A stretch of DNA of 64,000 bases, from assembly GCF_000721495.1 (NCBI RefSeq), contig NZ_JOHY01000011.1:174224-238223 (forward strand). The letters run 5' to 3'. The position numbers and the translations under genes are program-made. Positions within the stretch are counted from its first letter, which is position 1. Each line of letters opens with the position of its first letter. Below, in pieces: positions 25,364-34,672 of the stretch. The notes under the pieces were generated by a model. It had not been told where the DNA came from. It did no database searches and saw nothing but the letters and a program-made list of their open reading frames with translations. This DNA is from Streptomyces sp. NRRL F-5123. Its GTDB lineage: Bacteria > Actinomycetota > Actinomycetes > Streptomycetales > Streptomycetaceae.

Positions 25364-27445
25364 CTAGCCCGCAGTGTAGGTTTCGACGACCTTGTCGAAG
25401 GCACGCTGAACGGCGGCACGCTGCGCGTCGGGTCCGTAGACCAGGATCACGTGGTAGCGCCCGGCGATCTGGATCGCCAGATTCCGGGCGTAGACGGATT
25501 GCTGGTTCGCGTCCCGCCAGGTGTACTCGCCCTCAGCGGCGGTGTGACCGTGAACGGTCACCGTCTGAAGGCCCGACGCGGAGGACCACGAAGACGCGCG
25601 GAAGTCCGCGAGTTCGGGCTCGACGAGCTGGTAGGCCAGCGGATCCTGCGCGTCGCCGGTCGCCTTGTCCCGGCCGGGGACGACGGTCATCGTGAGGTCG
25701 CTGCCGGTGTACCGGACCTGGTCCTTGCCGTTCTTGCCGGCGCGCTGCCAGCCCGTGTGGACGGCGACGGTGAAGCCCGCGGGGTCGGCGCGCAGGGCGA
25801 AGTCGGGGCCGAGGTCGGGGGGCGCGGCGGGCGGCGGGGCCGCGGGGGTCGTCGGGGCCGCGGGAGCGGAGGTGACGGAGGGAGCCGAAGGGGCGGAGTG
25901 CGACGAGGACGCGGAGGGCTTCTGCTTCTTGCCGTCCGAGCCCCCCGAGCCGGAGCCCGGCATCTGCGCCGGCACCGTACGGTCGCCGTTCGAGCCGTCG
26001 GAGGACGTGTCGCGGTGCGGCATCAGCAGCACGACCGCGACGGCGGCCACGACGAGCAGCGCCAGCAGGACGACCAGCAGCCGCAGGCCGAGGCGGCGCG
26101 GCGAGGAGGCGCCGTCCTGGGCGGGGCGGCGGGAGGAGACGACCTGCTCGTGCAGGAAGTGCTCCTGCTCCTGGCGCGGCGCGCGCTCGCGGCGGGGCGG
26201 GCGCGCCGGCCGCACGGCCTTCGCCTGCTTGCCGCGCGCGTGGCGGCGGTGCTGGAGCCCGCCGGGGTCGGCGGATTCGCGGCGGCGGCGCCGCACCAGC
26301 TCGCCCTTGCGGCGTTTGACGGGCAGTTTCGCGGGGTCGGCCGGGACGAAGACGGTGTGCTCGCCGAGGTCGGGCTCGGGGGCGGAGCGGATGAGGGAGC
26401 GCAGCCAGCCGCCCAGTTCCTCGGCCTCGGGGCGCTCCTCGGGGTCGGGCCGGAGCAGCGACTCGACGAGCGGGCGCAGCGCCCCGCACTCCTCGGCGAA
26501 GGCGGGCGGCTCGGAGCAGACCATCTGGACGAGCTCGGCCGCGTTTTCCTCCGGGTAGGGCGGGTGGCCCTGGACGGAGCGGAAGAGGAGCGCGCCGAGC
26601 GCCCACAGGTCAGCGGGCGGGCCGACGGGCGGCGAGAGCTGCCACTTCTCGTGCACGGGGTGGGCCTGTTCGGGCGCCCAGCGCTCGGTGACGGCGCCGA
26701 CGACGGTGATGCGGTTCTGCCGTGCCCGTTCGGCCTCCAGCGCGGAGCGCGGCCCGTGCCAGGCGGCGGCGTCAGGTGCGGCGTCGGCTGCGGCGGCCGT
26801 GGCGGCGGGCTCGCCGGACCCGGAGCCCTCCGCGGGCCCGGTCATGGCGGGGACGGGTTCGGAGTCGCCCTCGGGCAGCGTGTCGTAGCCGCACAGCGCC
26901 TCCTGGGCGGCACCGGCGGCGAGGCCGCCGAGCATGGCGCGGCCGTCGTCGCACACCAGCACCGTGCTGGCGGTGACGTTGCGGTGCGTCCAGCCGTCGG
27001 CGTGCAGCGCGCGCAGCGCGGTGAGGACGTCGGAGGCGATCTCGGCGGCGCGGTAGGCATCGACGGGGCGTTCGGCGAGTAACGCGGCGAGCGGCCGACC
27101 GGACACCAGTTCGCTCGCGATCCAGAGGCTGCCGCCCTCGACGAAGATGTCGAAGACCTGCACCAGGCGCGGGTGGTCGGGGATCGCGGCGGCGGTGCGG
27201 GCGGCCTCCAGGGCGCGCCGGGCGCTCTCGCCGAGCGCGCCGCCCCCTTCGCCGAAGCCGTAGCCGCCGAATGAGCCGTCGTCGGAGTCGTCGCCGACGA
27301 CTTCGGGCAGCAGCACCTGGCGGACCAGGACCTCCTGGCCGCTGTAGGTGTCGAAGGCGCGCGTCTCGACGAGTTCGAACTCGTCCGCCGGTGGCCGGGG
27401 AAGCCGGTAGCGGTCGGCGAGCACCCGCCCTGCGTATTCGTCCAC
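25364..27445 (-). CDS. Membrane pseudokinase of the PknB family, kinase cluster gene 2
   Basis: The 693-residue product has the kinase-domain layout but lacks the catalytic residues. The beta-3 Lys is Arg (VLVRQVLLPEV), the catalytic loop reads THRNVTASTVLV instead of HRDxKPxN, and the DFG position reads MLGGLAAG. Conserved C-lobe features remain (DLWALGALLFRSVQGHPPYPEE). A long basic linker (about residues 350-440) precedes a helix LGLRLLVVLLALLVVAAVAVVLL, a Ser/Pro/Thr-rich stalk and an extracellular domain like its neighbours (VHTGWQRAGKNGKDQVRYTG). GTG 27445 follows GGGAGGGGG. It probably acts as a scaffold or regulator of the adjacent active kinases. Confidence 0.9.
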   Translation of the reverse strand: MDEYAGRVLADRYRLPRPPADEFELVETRAFDTYSGQEVLVRQVLLPEVVGDDSDDGSFGGYGFGEGGGALGESARRALEAARTAAAIPDHPRLVQVFDIFVEGGSLWIASELVSGRPLAALLAERPVDAYRAAEIASDVLTALRALHADGWTHRNVTASTVLVCDDGRAMLGGLAAGAAQEALCGYDTLPEGDSEPVPAMTGPAEGSGSGEPAATAAAADAAPDAAAWHGPRSALEAERARQNRITVVGAVTERWAPEQAHPVHEKWQLSPPVGPPADLWALGALLFRSVQGHPPYPEENAAELVQMVCSEPPAFAEECGALRPLVESLLRPDPEERPEAEELGGWLRSLIRSAPEPDLGEHTVFVPADPAKLPVKRRKGELVRRRRRESADPGGLQHRRHARGKQAKAVRPARPPRRERAPRQEQEHFLHEQVVSSRRPAQDGASSPRRLGLRLLVVLLALLVVAAVAVVLLMPHRDTSSDGSNGDRTVPAQMPGSGSGGSDGKKQKPSASSSHSAPSAPSVTSAPAAPTTPAAPPPAAPPDLGPDFALRADPAGFTVAVHTGWQRAGKNGKDQVRYTGSDLTMTVVPGRDKATGDAQDPLAYQLVEPELADFRASSWSSASGLQTVTVHGHTAAEGEYTWRDANQQSVYARNLAIQIAGRYHVILVYGPDAQRAAVQRAFDKVVETYTAG

Positions 27446-27562
27446 GGCGCCCCCTCCCTGGCCCGGTCGACTGCGGTCCTTCCGCGCCCCGAACCGGTCG
27501 CGTCCGGGCCTCATCCGGCTGCGTACGGTTCGTGCACCCTTACCATACGTGCTGTCCCGCGC

Positions 27563-29431
27563 TCATCCGGCCGGTTTGAACGTGGCGAAGGCGACGTCGC
27601 GCATCTGCCGGTTCTCCGGGCTGTTCCAGCCGTCCACGGGGGTCGTGAAGAGCAGCGCGTAGCCGTGCTGCTTGTCCACCACGAACCCGCGGTTCAGGAC
27701 GTGCACTTGCTTACCCTCGGAGGTGCGCTTGTACTCCCAGTCCGCCGCGTCGTACGTGCGATACGGGACGCTCTTGACCGCGATCTGCTGGTAGCCGGTG
27801 ATGGAGTTGTGGGCGGCACTCTTCTGCCATTCGGCGAGGGCGCTGGGCTTGGGCGAGTTCGTGTAGTCGACCATCAGGCGCGCGCCGTTCGGGCCGCTGT
27901 AGTACGTGCCGGTGCGGTAACTGGCCCGGTCCGGCAGGCGCTTCCAGCCCTTCGGGAGGGCGACGGCCGCGCCGCCGTTGGCGGTGACGAGCTGGAAGCC
28001 CTCCGGGGCGGCGCCGGGGGCGGGCGCCGCTTCGTCGTCACCGGCCTTGCCCTTGCCCTTCCCCTTGCCGCCGCCGTGGTCGTCGCCCCGGTCGTCGCCG
28101 GGCGGCGTGGCGGGGGCGGACGTCTGCGCCGTGTCCTTGCCGCCGGTGCCCTGCTGGGTGCCCGAACCGGCGGTGCTGCCCGCGGTGGTGCCGTTCTTCG
28201 TCGTACCGCCGTTCTTGTCGCCGCTGCCGCCGCCGGTGTTGGCGACCAGGACGCCGATGATCGCGGCGATCACCGCGAGGACGGCGACGACCACGATGAA
28301 GAGCGTGCGGCGCGGCACGACGTCGGTGAGCGGGGCGCGCGCGGGGCGCGGGGCGGCGCCTGCGGGGGCGCCGGGCGGGGACGCGGGGTGCGCGGCGGCG
28401 GGCTTGGACTTGGGCTTGGTGGCGGCCCGGCGGACGGCGGCGAGCGCCTCACGGGCCCGGTCGAGGTCGGGCGCGGCGGCGGAGGCCGAGGCCGGGACGG
28501 CAGGCTCGTCCGCGGGGGCCGCGGGCTCCTCGGGAAGGGTCGGCAGGACGCTCGTGCGGGTCTCTCCGCCCGATATACGCGGGGCGCCCGCGGGCGGCTC
28601 CGGCGCGTTCACGACCTCCTGGAGCAGCGCGCGGGCCGCGTGCTCGTCGAGCCGCTTGTCGGGGTCCTTGGTGAGCAGCCCGGAGATGACGCGGGCGAGC
28701 GGGCCGGCGTTGGGCATCGGGCCGATCGGCTCGGTCATCACCGCGGTGAGGGTCGCGATGGCCGACCCCTTGTCGTACGGCGGGTGTCCCTCGACGGCGG
28801 CGAAGAGCAGCGCGCCGAGCGACCACAGGTCGGCGGGCGGGCCGGGCTTCTGGCCGCGGGCGCGTTCGGGCGAGATGTACGAGGGGGCGCCGACGAGCAT
28901 GCCGGTGGAGGTGACGGACGGGTCGCCGTCGATCTGGGCGATGCCGAAGTCGCTGAGGACGACGCGCGCGTCGTCGGAGATGAGGACGTTGGAGGGTTTG
29001 ACGTCGCGGTGCAGGATGCCCTCGCGGTGCGCGGCGGACAGCACGTCCAGGACGACGAGGCCGACCTCGGCGGCGCGGCGCGGGGTGAGCGGGCCGTCGT
29101 CGCGGATCCGGTCCGACAGCGAGCGGCCCTCGATGAGCTCCATCACGATCCACGGCCGGTCGTCCTCCTTGACGACGTCGTAGACGGTGATCGCGCCGGT
29201 GCCGCGGATCCGCGCGGTCGCCTTGGCCTCGCGCAGGGTGCGGGTGACGAGGCGGCGCTTCTCCTCCTCGTCGACGTTTCCGGGGAAGCGCAGTTCCTTG
29301 ACGGCGACGGTACGGCCCAGGGTCTCGTCGGTCGCGCGCCAGACCGTGCCCATGCCGCCCTTGCCGAGCACGCCGTCGAGCCGGTACCGGTCGGCGAGCA
29401 GACGTCCGTCGGTACCTTCGACCTCGCTCAT
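27563..29431 (-). CDS. Membrane Ser/Thr protein kinase (PknB-like), kinase cluster gene 3
   Basis: The 622-residue kinase has LGKGGMGTVW, Lys45, HRDVKPSNVLI (Asp142), DFG (160-162) and STGMLVGAPSYISPERARG. After the kinase domain come a Pro/Ala-rich linker, helix TLFIVVVAVLAVIAAIIGVLVAN, and a Gly/Thr/Lys-rich extracellular stalk (GGGKGKGKGKAG). The extracellular domain (GWKRLPDRASYRTGTYYSGP, then DAADWEYKRTSEGKQVHVLN and GYALLFTTPVDGW) matches the family of C-terminal domains in this cluster. ATG 29431 follows GAGGGAAG. All four genes point the same way. Confidence 0.94.
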   Translation of the reverse strand: MSEVEGTDGRLLADRYRLDGVLGKGGMGTVWRATDETLGRTVAVKELRFPGNVDEEEKRRLVTRTLREAKATARIRGTGAITVYDVVKEDDRPWIVMELIEGRSLSDRIRDDGPLTPRRAAEVGLVVLDVLSAAHREGILHRDVKPSNVLISDDARVVLSDFGIAQIDGDPSVTSTGMLVGAPSYISPERARGQKPGPPADLWSLGALLFAAVEGHPPYDKGSAIATLTAVMTEPIGPMPNAGPLARVISGLLTKDPDKRLDEHAARALLQEVVNAPEPPAGAPRISGGETRTSVLPTLPEEPAAPADEPAVPASASAAAPDLDRAREALAAVRRAATKPKSKPAAAHPASPPGAPAGAAPRPARAPLTDVVPRRTLFIVVVAVLAVIAAIIGVLVANTGGGSGDKNGGTTKNGTTAGSTAGSGTQQGTGGKDTAQTSAPATPPGDDRGDDHGGGKGKGKGKAGDDEAAPAPGAAPEGFQLVTANGGAAVALPKGWKRLPDRASYRTGTYYSGPNGARLMVDYTNSPKPSALAEWQKSAAHNSITGYQQIAVKSVPYRTYDAADWEYKRTSEGKQVHVLNRGFVVDKQHGYALLFTTPVDGWNSPENRQMRDVAFATFKPAG

Positions 29432-29542
29432 GGCTTCCCTCTGTGGTCGTACGGGTGAATCCCCATCATCCCCGAAGCGGGCACTCGCAGGCCAATACGC
29501 AGGAACGGCCCCGGTGGTTCGGCGAACGGCGGTCCGATCCGG

Positions 29543-31369
29543 TCAGCCGGTCTCCCGGAAGCCCGCGACGGCGGTTTCGAACACCGGCCTGTAGTGGGCC
29601 CACTGGTCCTTCGGCGCCGACAGGTACACCGCGTACTCCCGGCCGCCCGGCTTGCCGAAGCCGAGGTCCAGGGCGCGGAAGGGCTTGGTGGTGCCCTGGA
29701 AGGTGAACTGCCACAGCGCGGCCTCCTGGCCGTCCGCCGTCTTCGTCCGCTCCATCCGCTCGCGGTGGTAGTCCTTGACCTGGCCCTTGGTCTGCGGCTC
29801 CAGGTCGATCCAGTGCTGGTACGGGTCGAGGCCCGCGAAGTCCAGGGCGCTGATCTTGAGGGCGACGGTGTCGGTCGGGTCTATGTAGCTGACCTGGTCG
29901 CCGCCGTCGTAGACCTTCTTGTGCCAGCCGTTCGGCACCGGGACCTTGTAGCCGCGGTCGGCCTGCTCCGCCAGGTGGTAGCCGTCGGGGACGGGCGGCG
30001 GCTCGTACGTGGGGGCCTCGGTGGTGGGCGCCGGCTGCGTCGTCGGGTCCTGCGTGGGGGCGTCGCTCGTGGGGGCCGCGGTGCCGGTGGCGGTCGGGCT
30101 CGCGGTCGGGTCGGGGCTCGCGGCGTCGGAGCGGTGGGCCCGGTCGACGGCCACCGCCACACCCGCGGCCACGACGGCGACCGCGACGGCGGCGCCGATC
30201 CAACGCCCGCGGCGGCGCCGCGGGCCGGGGGGCGACCCGTGCTGCGGCCCGTGGTGCGCCCCGCGCGGCGGGGTGTGCGGCGGGGGCGCGCTGCCGGTGT
30301 ACGCGGGCGGCTCGGCCCCGGCGTCCGGGCGCGGCCCGGGCTGCGGGCCGCCCGTCGTGACCTGCTGTACGGACCCGGTGGGAGGCGGCGGCAGGGTCCG
30401 CGTCAGACCGGTGCGCGCGACGTACGCGGTGTCCGGCTCGGCGGCGGGTATCCGGAGCATCCGCTCGGCGTCCGCGGCGGACAGCCGCTCGGCGGGCTCC
30501 TTGGCCAGCAGCCCGGCGATCACCTCGGTGAGCGCGCCCGCGGCGGGCGGCGGCTCTATCGTCTCCTCGGCGATGGCGTAGGCGGTCTCGATCGGGGTGG
30601 GGCGGCGGAAGGGCGAGCGGCCGTCGACGGCCTGGTAGAGCGTGGCGCCGAGCGCCCACAGGTCGGCCTCGGGGCCGGGCGGGGCGCCGCGCAGCCGCTC
30701 GGGCGACAGGAAGTCGATGGAGCCGATGATCTCGCCGGTGCGGGTGAGGGTGGAGGTGCCGGAGGACTGGGCGATGCCGAAGTCGGTGAGCACGATGCGG
30801 CTGCCGAGCGGCACACGCCCGGTGCCGGTGCCGGAGGTGGTGCCGATACCGGTGGTGCCGGTGCTGGAGCCGGTGTCCTCGCCGTGGGCGCGGCCCGGGC
30901 CGCCGGCCGGGTGGCCGAGCAGCACGTTGCCGGGTTTGACGTCACGGTGCAGCACTCCGGCCTGGTGGGCGGCGATGAGCGCGGCGACCATCCCGCGGCC
31001 GATCCGGGCGGCCTCGCCGGGGGCCAGCGGGCCGTGCTGCTTGACCAGGTCGCCGAGGGTCACGGAGGGGACGTACTCCATGACGATCGACGGCAGCCCC
31101 GCGTCGTCGACCACGTCGTGCACGACGATGACGTTGGGGTGGCTGATGCGGGCGGCGGCGCGGGCCTCCCGCCGGGTGCGCTCGAAGAGCGTCGCCAGCT
31201 CGTCGTCGTCCATGTCCGGCTGCGGCGGATGCAGCTTCTTGACGGCGACCTGACGGTCCAGCAGCTCGTCCTGCGCCCGCCAGACCGTGCCCATGCCGCC
31301 GCGGCCGATGCGTTCGAGCAGCCGGTAGCGGCCCGCGACCAACCGCCCCTGGTCCGCCGGTCCCACCAT
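29543..31369 (-). CDS. Membrane Ser/Thr protein kinase with Gly/Thr insert, kinase cluster gene 4
   Basis: The 608-residue kinase has IGRGGMGTVW, Lys44, HRDVKPGNVLL (Asp143), DFG (196-198) and TRTGEIIGSIDFLSPERL. It differs from its sisters in a ~38-residue low-complexity insert (about 152-189, Gly/Ser/Thr: DTGSSTGTTGIGTTSGTGTG) between the catalytic loop and DFG, a tightly packed part of the fold. A Pro-rich linker, helix WIGAAVAVAVVAAGVAVAV, a Thr/Pro-rich stalk and the shared extracellular domain (NGWHKKVYDGGDQVSYIDPT) follow. ATG 31369 follows GGAGGGG. The long open frame to 32422 is an antisense shadow of glpD. Confidence 0.93.
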   Translation of the reverse strand: MVGPADQGRLVAGRYRLLERIGRGGMGTVWRAQDELLDRQVAVKKLHPPQPDMDDDELATLFERTRREARAAARISHPNVIVVHDVVDDAGLPSIVMEYVPSVTLGDLVKQHGPLAPGEAARIGRGMVAALIAAHQAGVLHRDVKPGNVLLGHPAGGPGRAHGEDTGSSTGTTGIGTTSGTGTGRVPLGSRIVLTDFGIAQSSGTSTLTRTGEIIGSIDFLSPERLRGAPPGPEADLWALGATLYQAVDGRSPFRRPTPIETAYAIAEETIEPPPAAGALTEVIAGLLAKEPAERLSAADAERMLRIPAAEPDTAYVARTGLTRTLPPPPTGSVQQVTTGGPQPGPRPDAGAEPPAYTGSAPPPHTPPRGAHHGPQHGSPPGPRRRRGRWIGAAVAVAVVAAGVAVAVDRAHRSDAASPDPTASPTATGTAAPTSDAPTQDPTTQPAPTTEAPTYEPPPVPDGYHLAEQADRGYKVPVPNGWHKKVYDGGDQVSYIDPTDTVALKISALDFAGLDPYQHWIDLEPQTKGQVKDYHRERMERTKTADGQEAALWQFTFQGTTKPFRALDLGFGKPGGREYAVYLSAPKDQWAHYRPVFETAVAGFRETG

Positions 31370-31428
31370 CTCGCGCCCCTCCACCGTCCCCCGTTTACGC
31401 GGATTTGCCGCGCCCAGACGCCTCGCAT

Positions 31429-33135
31429 CTAGAGTGGCACGATATCCGGCGCCCCCAGCCGCGCGGCATCCGCGGTCAAGTCGTCGGGCTGGCGCTGCGA
31501 TTCGCGCTCCGCCTCGACGCGCTTCTCGTAGTACGCCACCTCCTTGTCGATCTGCGCGGCGTCCCAGCCCAGGACGGGTGCCATCAGCTCGGCCGCCTCG
31601 CGCGCGCAGCGGGTGCCGCGGTCGAAGGTCTCGATCGAGATACGTGTCCTGCGGGCCAGCACGTCGTCCAGGTGCCGGGCGCCTTCGGCCGAGGCCGCGT
31701 AGACGACCTCGGCGCGCAGGTAGTCGTCGGCGCCGCCGAGCGGGGCCGCGAGCGAGGGGTCGGCGGCGATCAGCTCCAGCAGTTCCTCGGTCAGGCCGCC
31801 GTAGCGGCCCAGCAGATGCTCGATGCGCGCGACGTGCACCCCGGTGCGGGCCGCCGTCCTGGCCCGGGCGTTCCACTGCGCCTGGTAGCCCTCGGCCCCG
31901 GCGAGCGGGATCTCCTCGGTGCAACACGGCGCGACCCGGTGGTCCAGGCCGTGCACCGCCTCGTCCACGGCGTCCTTGGCCATGACCCGGTAGGTCGTGT
32001 ACTTGCCGCCCGCGACCACCACCAGGCCGGGCACCGGGTGGGCGACGGTGTGCTCGCGCGACAGCTTGCTGGTCGCGTCCGACTCGCCCGCCAGCAGCGG
32101 CCGCAGGCCCGCGTAGACGCCCTGCACGTCGTCCCGCGTCAGCGGGGTGGCCAGCACGGAGTTGACGTGGTCCAGCACGTAGTCGATGTCGGCGCTGGAG
32201 GCCGCCGGGTGGGCCTTGTCGAGGTCCCAGTCGGTGTCGGTGGTGCCGACGATCCAGTGCCGCCCCCACGGGATGACGAACAGCACGGACTTCTCGGTCC
32301 GCAGGATCAGCCCGGTATTCGAGTGGATCCGGTCCTTGGGCACCACCAGGTGGATGCCCTTCGACGCCCGTACATGGAACTGCCCCCGCTCCCCGATCAG
32401 CGCCTGGGTGTCGTCCGTCCACACCCCGGTCGCGTTGACGACCTGCCGCGCGCGGATCTCGTACTCGCCGCCCGCCTCACCATCGTGCACCCGGGCACCG
32501 ACAACGCGTTCCCCCTCCCGGAGGAAGCCGGTCACCCGCACCCCGTTGGCGACGTGCGCGCCGTAGGAGGCGGCGGTACGCGCCAGGGTCGCGACGAAGC
32601 GGGCGTCGTCGACCTGCGCGTCGTAGTACTGGAGCGCGCCGACCAGCGCGTCCTTGCGCAGCGCGGGGGCGACCCGCAGCGCATGGCGGCGGCTCAGATG
32701 GCGGTGCACGGGCAGCCCGCGGCCGTGGCCGGAGGAGACCGACATGGCGTCGTAGAGGGCCACGCCGGTGCCCGCGTAGAGCCGCTCCCAGCCCTTGTGC
32801 TGGAGCGGGTAGAGGAAGGGCACCGGGCGGACCAGGTGCGGGGCGAGGCGCTCCAGCAGCAGCCCGCGCTCCTTGAGGGCCTCGCGGACCAGCGCGAAGT
32901 CCAGCATCTCCAGGTAGCGCAGCCCGCCGTGGATGAGCTTGCTGGAGCGGCTGGAGGTGCCCGCGGCCCAGTCGCGGGCCTCGACCAGGCCGGTCGACAA
33001 TCCGCGGGTCACGGCGTCCAGCGCGGTCCCGGCGCCGACGACGCCGCCGCCCACCACCAGGATGTCCAGCTCCTGCTCCGCCATCCGGGCGATGGCGGCG
33101 GCCCGCTGGTCGGGTCCGAGTGTTGTCGTACGCAT
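31429..33135 (-). CDS. glpD: Glycerol-3-phosphate dehydrogenase (FAD)
   Basis: Oxidises glycerol 3-phosphate to dihydroxyacetone phosphate and passes electrons to the quinone pool. The 568-residue product has VVGGGVVGAGTALDAVTRG (FAD fold, 28-46), TSSRSSKLIHGGLRYLE, NATGVWTDD, IPWGRHWIVGTTDTDWD and VVAGGKYTTYRVMAKD, then the C-terminal cap domain. ATG 33135 follows GGAAGG/GGAGG-like sites. It stands alone, without an adjacent glycerol kinase or facilitator gene, as for a generally expressed paralogue. Confidence 0.95.
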   Translation of the reverse strand: MRTTTLGPDQRAAAIARMAEQELDILVVGGGVVGAGTALDAVTRGLSTGLVEARDWAAGTSSRSSKLIHGGLRYLEMLDFALVREALKERGLLLERLAPHLVRPVPFLYPLQHKGWERLYAGTGVALYDAMSVSSGHGRGLPVHRHLSRRHALRVAPALRKDALVGALQYYDAQVDDARFVATLARTAASYGAHVANGVRVTGFLREGERVVGARVHDGEAGGEYEIRARQVVNATGVWTDDTQALIGERGQFHVRASKGIHLVVPKDRIHSNTGLILRTEKSVLFVIPWGRHWIVGTTDTDWDLDKAHPAASSADIDYVLDHVNSVLATPLTRDDVQGVYAGLRPLLAGESDATSKLSREHTVAHPVPGLVVVAGGKYTTYRVMAKDAVDEAVHGLDHRVAPCCTEEIPLAGAEGYQAQWNARARTAARTGVHVARIEHLLGRYGGLTEELLELIAADPSLAAPLGGADDYLRAEVVYAASAEGARHLDDVLARRTRISIETFDRGTRCAREAAELMAPVLGWDAAQIDKEVAYYEKRVEAERESQRQPDDLTADAARLGAPDIVPL

Positions 33136-33400
33136 CCGTGCCTCCGTGCCTTCCGGCGGTCGTCGGGCCTGCGGGTCGTGCGGATCGTGGTGCGGGCTCC
33201 GGCGGGCGGGCCCGTCCCCTTCGATAGTGACCGGCCGCGCAGGGCGCTGCCAGGGCAGCCCGTACGGCTGAGGCTGGGCGTGTCCTCGCGCCGACCGGCG
33301 CGGCGAGTGTTCATATCAGTCATTTGTCTGGTTAGCCTGATTTGGCGCCACACGTGAGCCCATTCGAGGTGGTTCGCGGTGGTCGCCAGGGAGGACACCC

Positions 33401-34672
33401 ATGCCCGCAGACCTCGCCGTGCTCGGACTCGGCCGCACCGGGCTGCCGCTCGCCCAGGCGGCGACCGCCGCCGGCATCGGCGTCATCGGCTACGACCCGG
33501 ACCCCGCGACGGTCGCGGACATCGCCGCCGGCCGGGTGCCGCCCGGCTCGCTGGCCGCCGCCGACCTGCGCCGCATGCTCTCCTCCGGCTTCCGCGCGAC
33601 CTCCGACCCCGCGGTGCTCGGCCGGGTGCGCACCGCGGTGATCTGCGCGCCCGCCCCGCCCGGCGAGGACCACGCGCTGGACCTGTCCGCGGTCGCCGCC
33701 GCCGCCCGCGCGCTCGCCCCGCACCTGCGGCCGCACACCACCGTCGTCCTCGAATCGCCCGTCTACCCCGGCACCACCGACGGCTTCCTGCGCCCGCTGC
33801 TCGAAGCGCACGGCCTGCGCGCCGGACGCGACTTCCACCTCGCCTACTCCCCCGGCCGCCTCGACCCGGGCAACCGCGCCGTCCACTTCGCCACCACCCC
33901 CAAGGTCGTCGGCGGCGCCACCCCGGCCTGCACCGAGGCCGCCGCCGCCTTCTACGGCCGGCTCACCGAGCGCGTGGTGCGCGCCCGCGGCATCCGCGAG
34001 GCCGAGACGGTCAAGCTGCTGGAGACCAACTACCGGCACGTCAACATCGCCTTCGCCAACGAGATGGCGGTCTTCTGCCACGACCTCGGCGTCGACCTGT
34101 GGGACGTCATCCGCTGCGCCGAGACCAAGCCCTTCGGCTTCCAGGCCTTCCGCCCCGGCCCCGGCGTCGGCGGCCCCGCCCACCCGCTGGACCCCAACGC
34201 CGCTCCTCACTTCACCCCGCCTGCCCACCCACGGCTGCCCGGACACCCCTTGCGGATGGTCGAACTCGCCGCCGAGGTCAACGCCCGCATGCCGCGCTAC
34301 GTCGTGCAGCGCGCCGCCGCCCTGCTCAACGAGCACGGCAAGTCGCTGCGCGGCGCCCGCGTCCTGCTGCTCGGCGTCACGTACAAGGCGGACCTCGCCG
34401 ACCAGCAGGGCGCGCCCGCCCGCGAGATCGCCACCCGGCTGCTCGAACTCGGCGCCCAGCTCTGCTACCACGATCCGTACGTACCCCAGTGGCGCGTCAT
34501 GGACCGCCCCGTCCCGCGAACGGATTCGCTGTGGGAGGCCGCCGCCGAGGCCGACCTCACCCTGCTGCTCCAGCACCACCGCACGTACGACCTGCAAGGG
34601 CTCGCCGTCAAGGCCCAGCTGCTGCTCGACACCCGGGGAGCCACCCCGGCCGGCGCCGCCGCCCGGCTCTGA
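33401..34672 (+). CDS. Nucleotide-sugar dehydrogenase family protein lacking the catalytic Cys
   Basis: The 423-residue protein has the UDP-glucose/GDP-mannose dehydrogenase layout: N-terminal NAD domain (LAVLGLGRTGLP, 5-16), the central helix with Lys/Asn (VKLLETNYRHVNIAFANEMA), and the C-terminal UDP-binding domain (RVLLLGVTYKADLADQQGAP). The active-site motif normally reading GVGGHCIPxDP is GVGGPAHPLDP (255-265), so the nucleophilic Cys is Ala260 and the preceding His is Pro259. The oxidation to a uronate should therefore be impaired; a single-step oxidation, epimerase-like or non-catalytic role is possible. GGAGG precedes ATG 33401. Confidence 0.85.
   Translation: MPADLAVLGLGRTGLPLAQAATAAGIGVIGYDPDPATVADIAAGRVPPGSLAAADLRRMLSSGFRATSDPAVLGRVRTAVICAPAPPGEDHALDLSAVAAAARALAPHLRPHTTVVLESPVYPGTTDGFLRPLLEAHGLRAGRDFHLAYSPGRLDPGNRAVHFATTPKVVGGATPACTEAAAAFYGRLTERVVRARGIREAETVKLLETNYRHVNIAFANEMAVFCHDLGVDLWDVIRCAETKPFGFQAFRPGPGVGGPAHPLDPNAAPHFTPPAHPRLPGHPLRMVELAAEVNARMPRYVVQRAAALLNEHGKSLRGARVLLLGVTYKADLADQQGAPAREIATRLLELGAQLCYHDPYVPQWRVMDRPVPRTDSLWEAAAEADLTLLLQHHRTYDLQGLAVKAQLLLDTRGATPAGAAARL

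Noticed and set aside
29543..32422. A 959-residue ORF that could be a fusion to the fourth kinase
   Set aside because: The part beyond 31369 is antisense to glpD and lacks a start site and any domain; the kinase starts at 31369.
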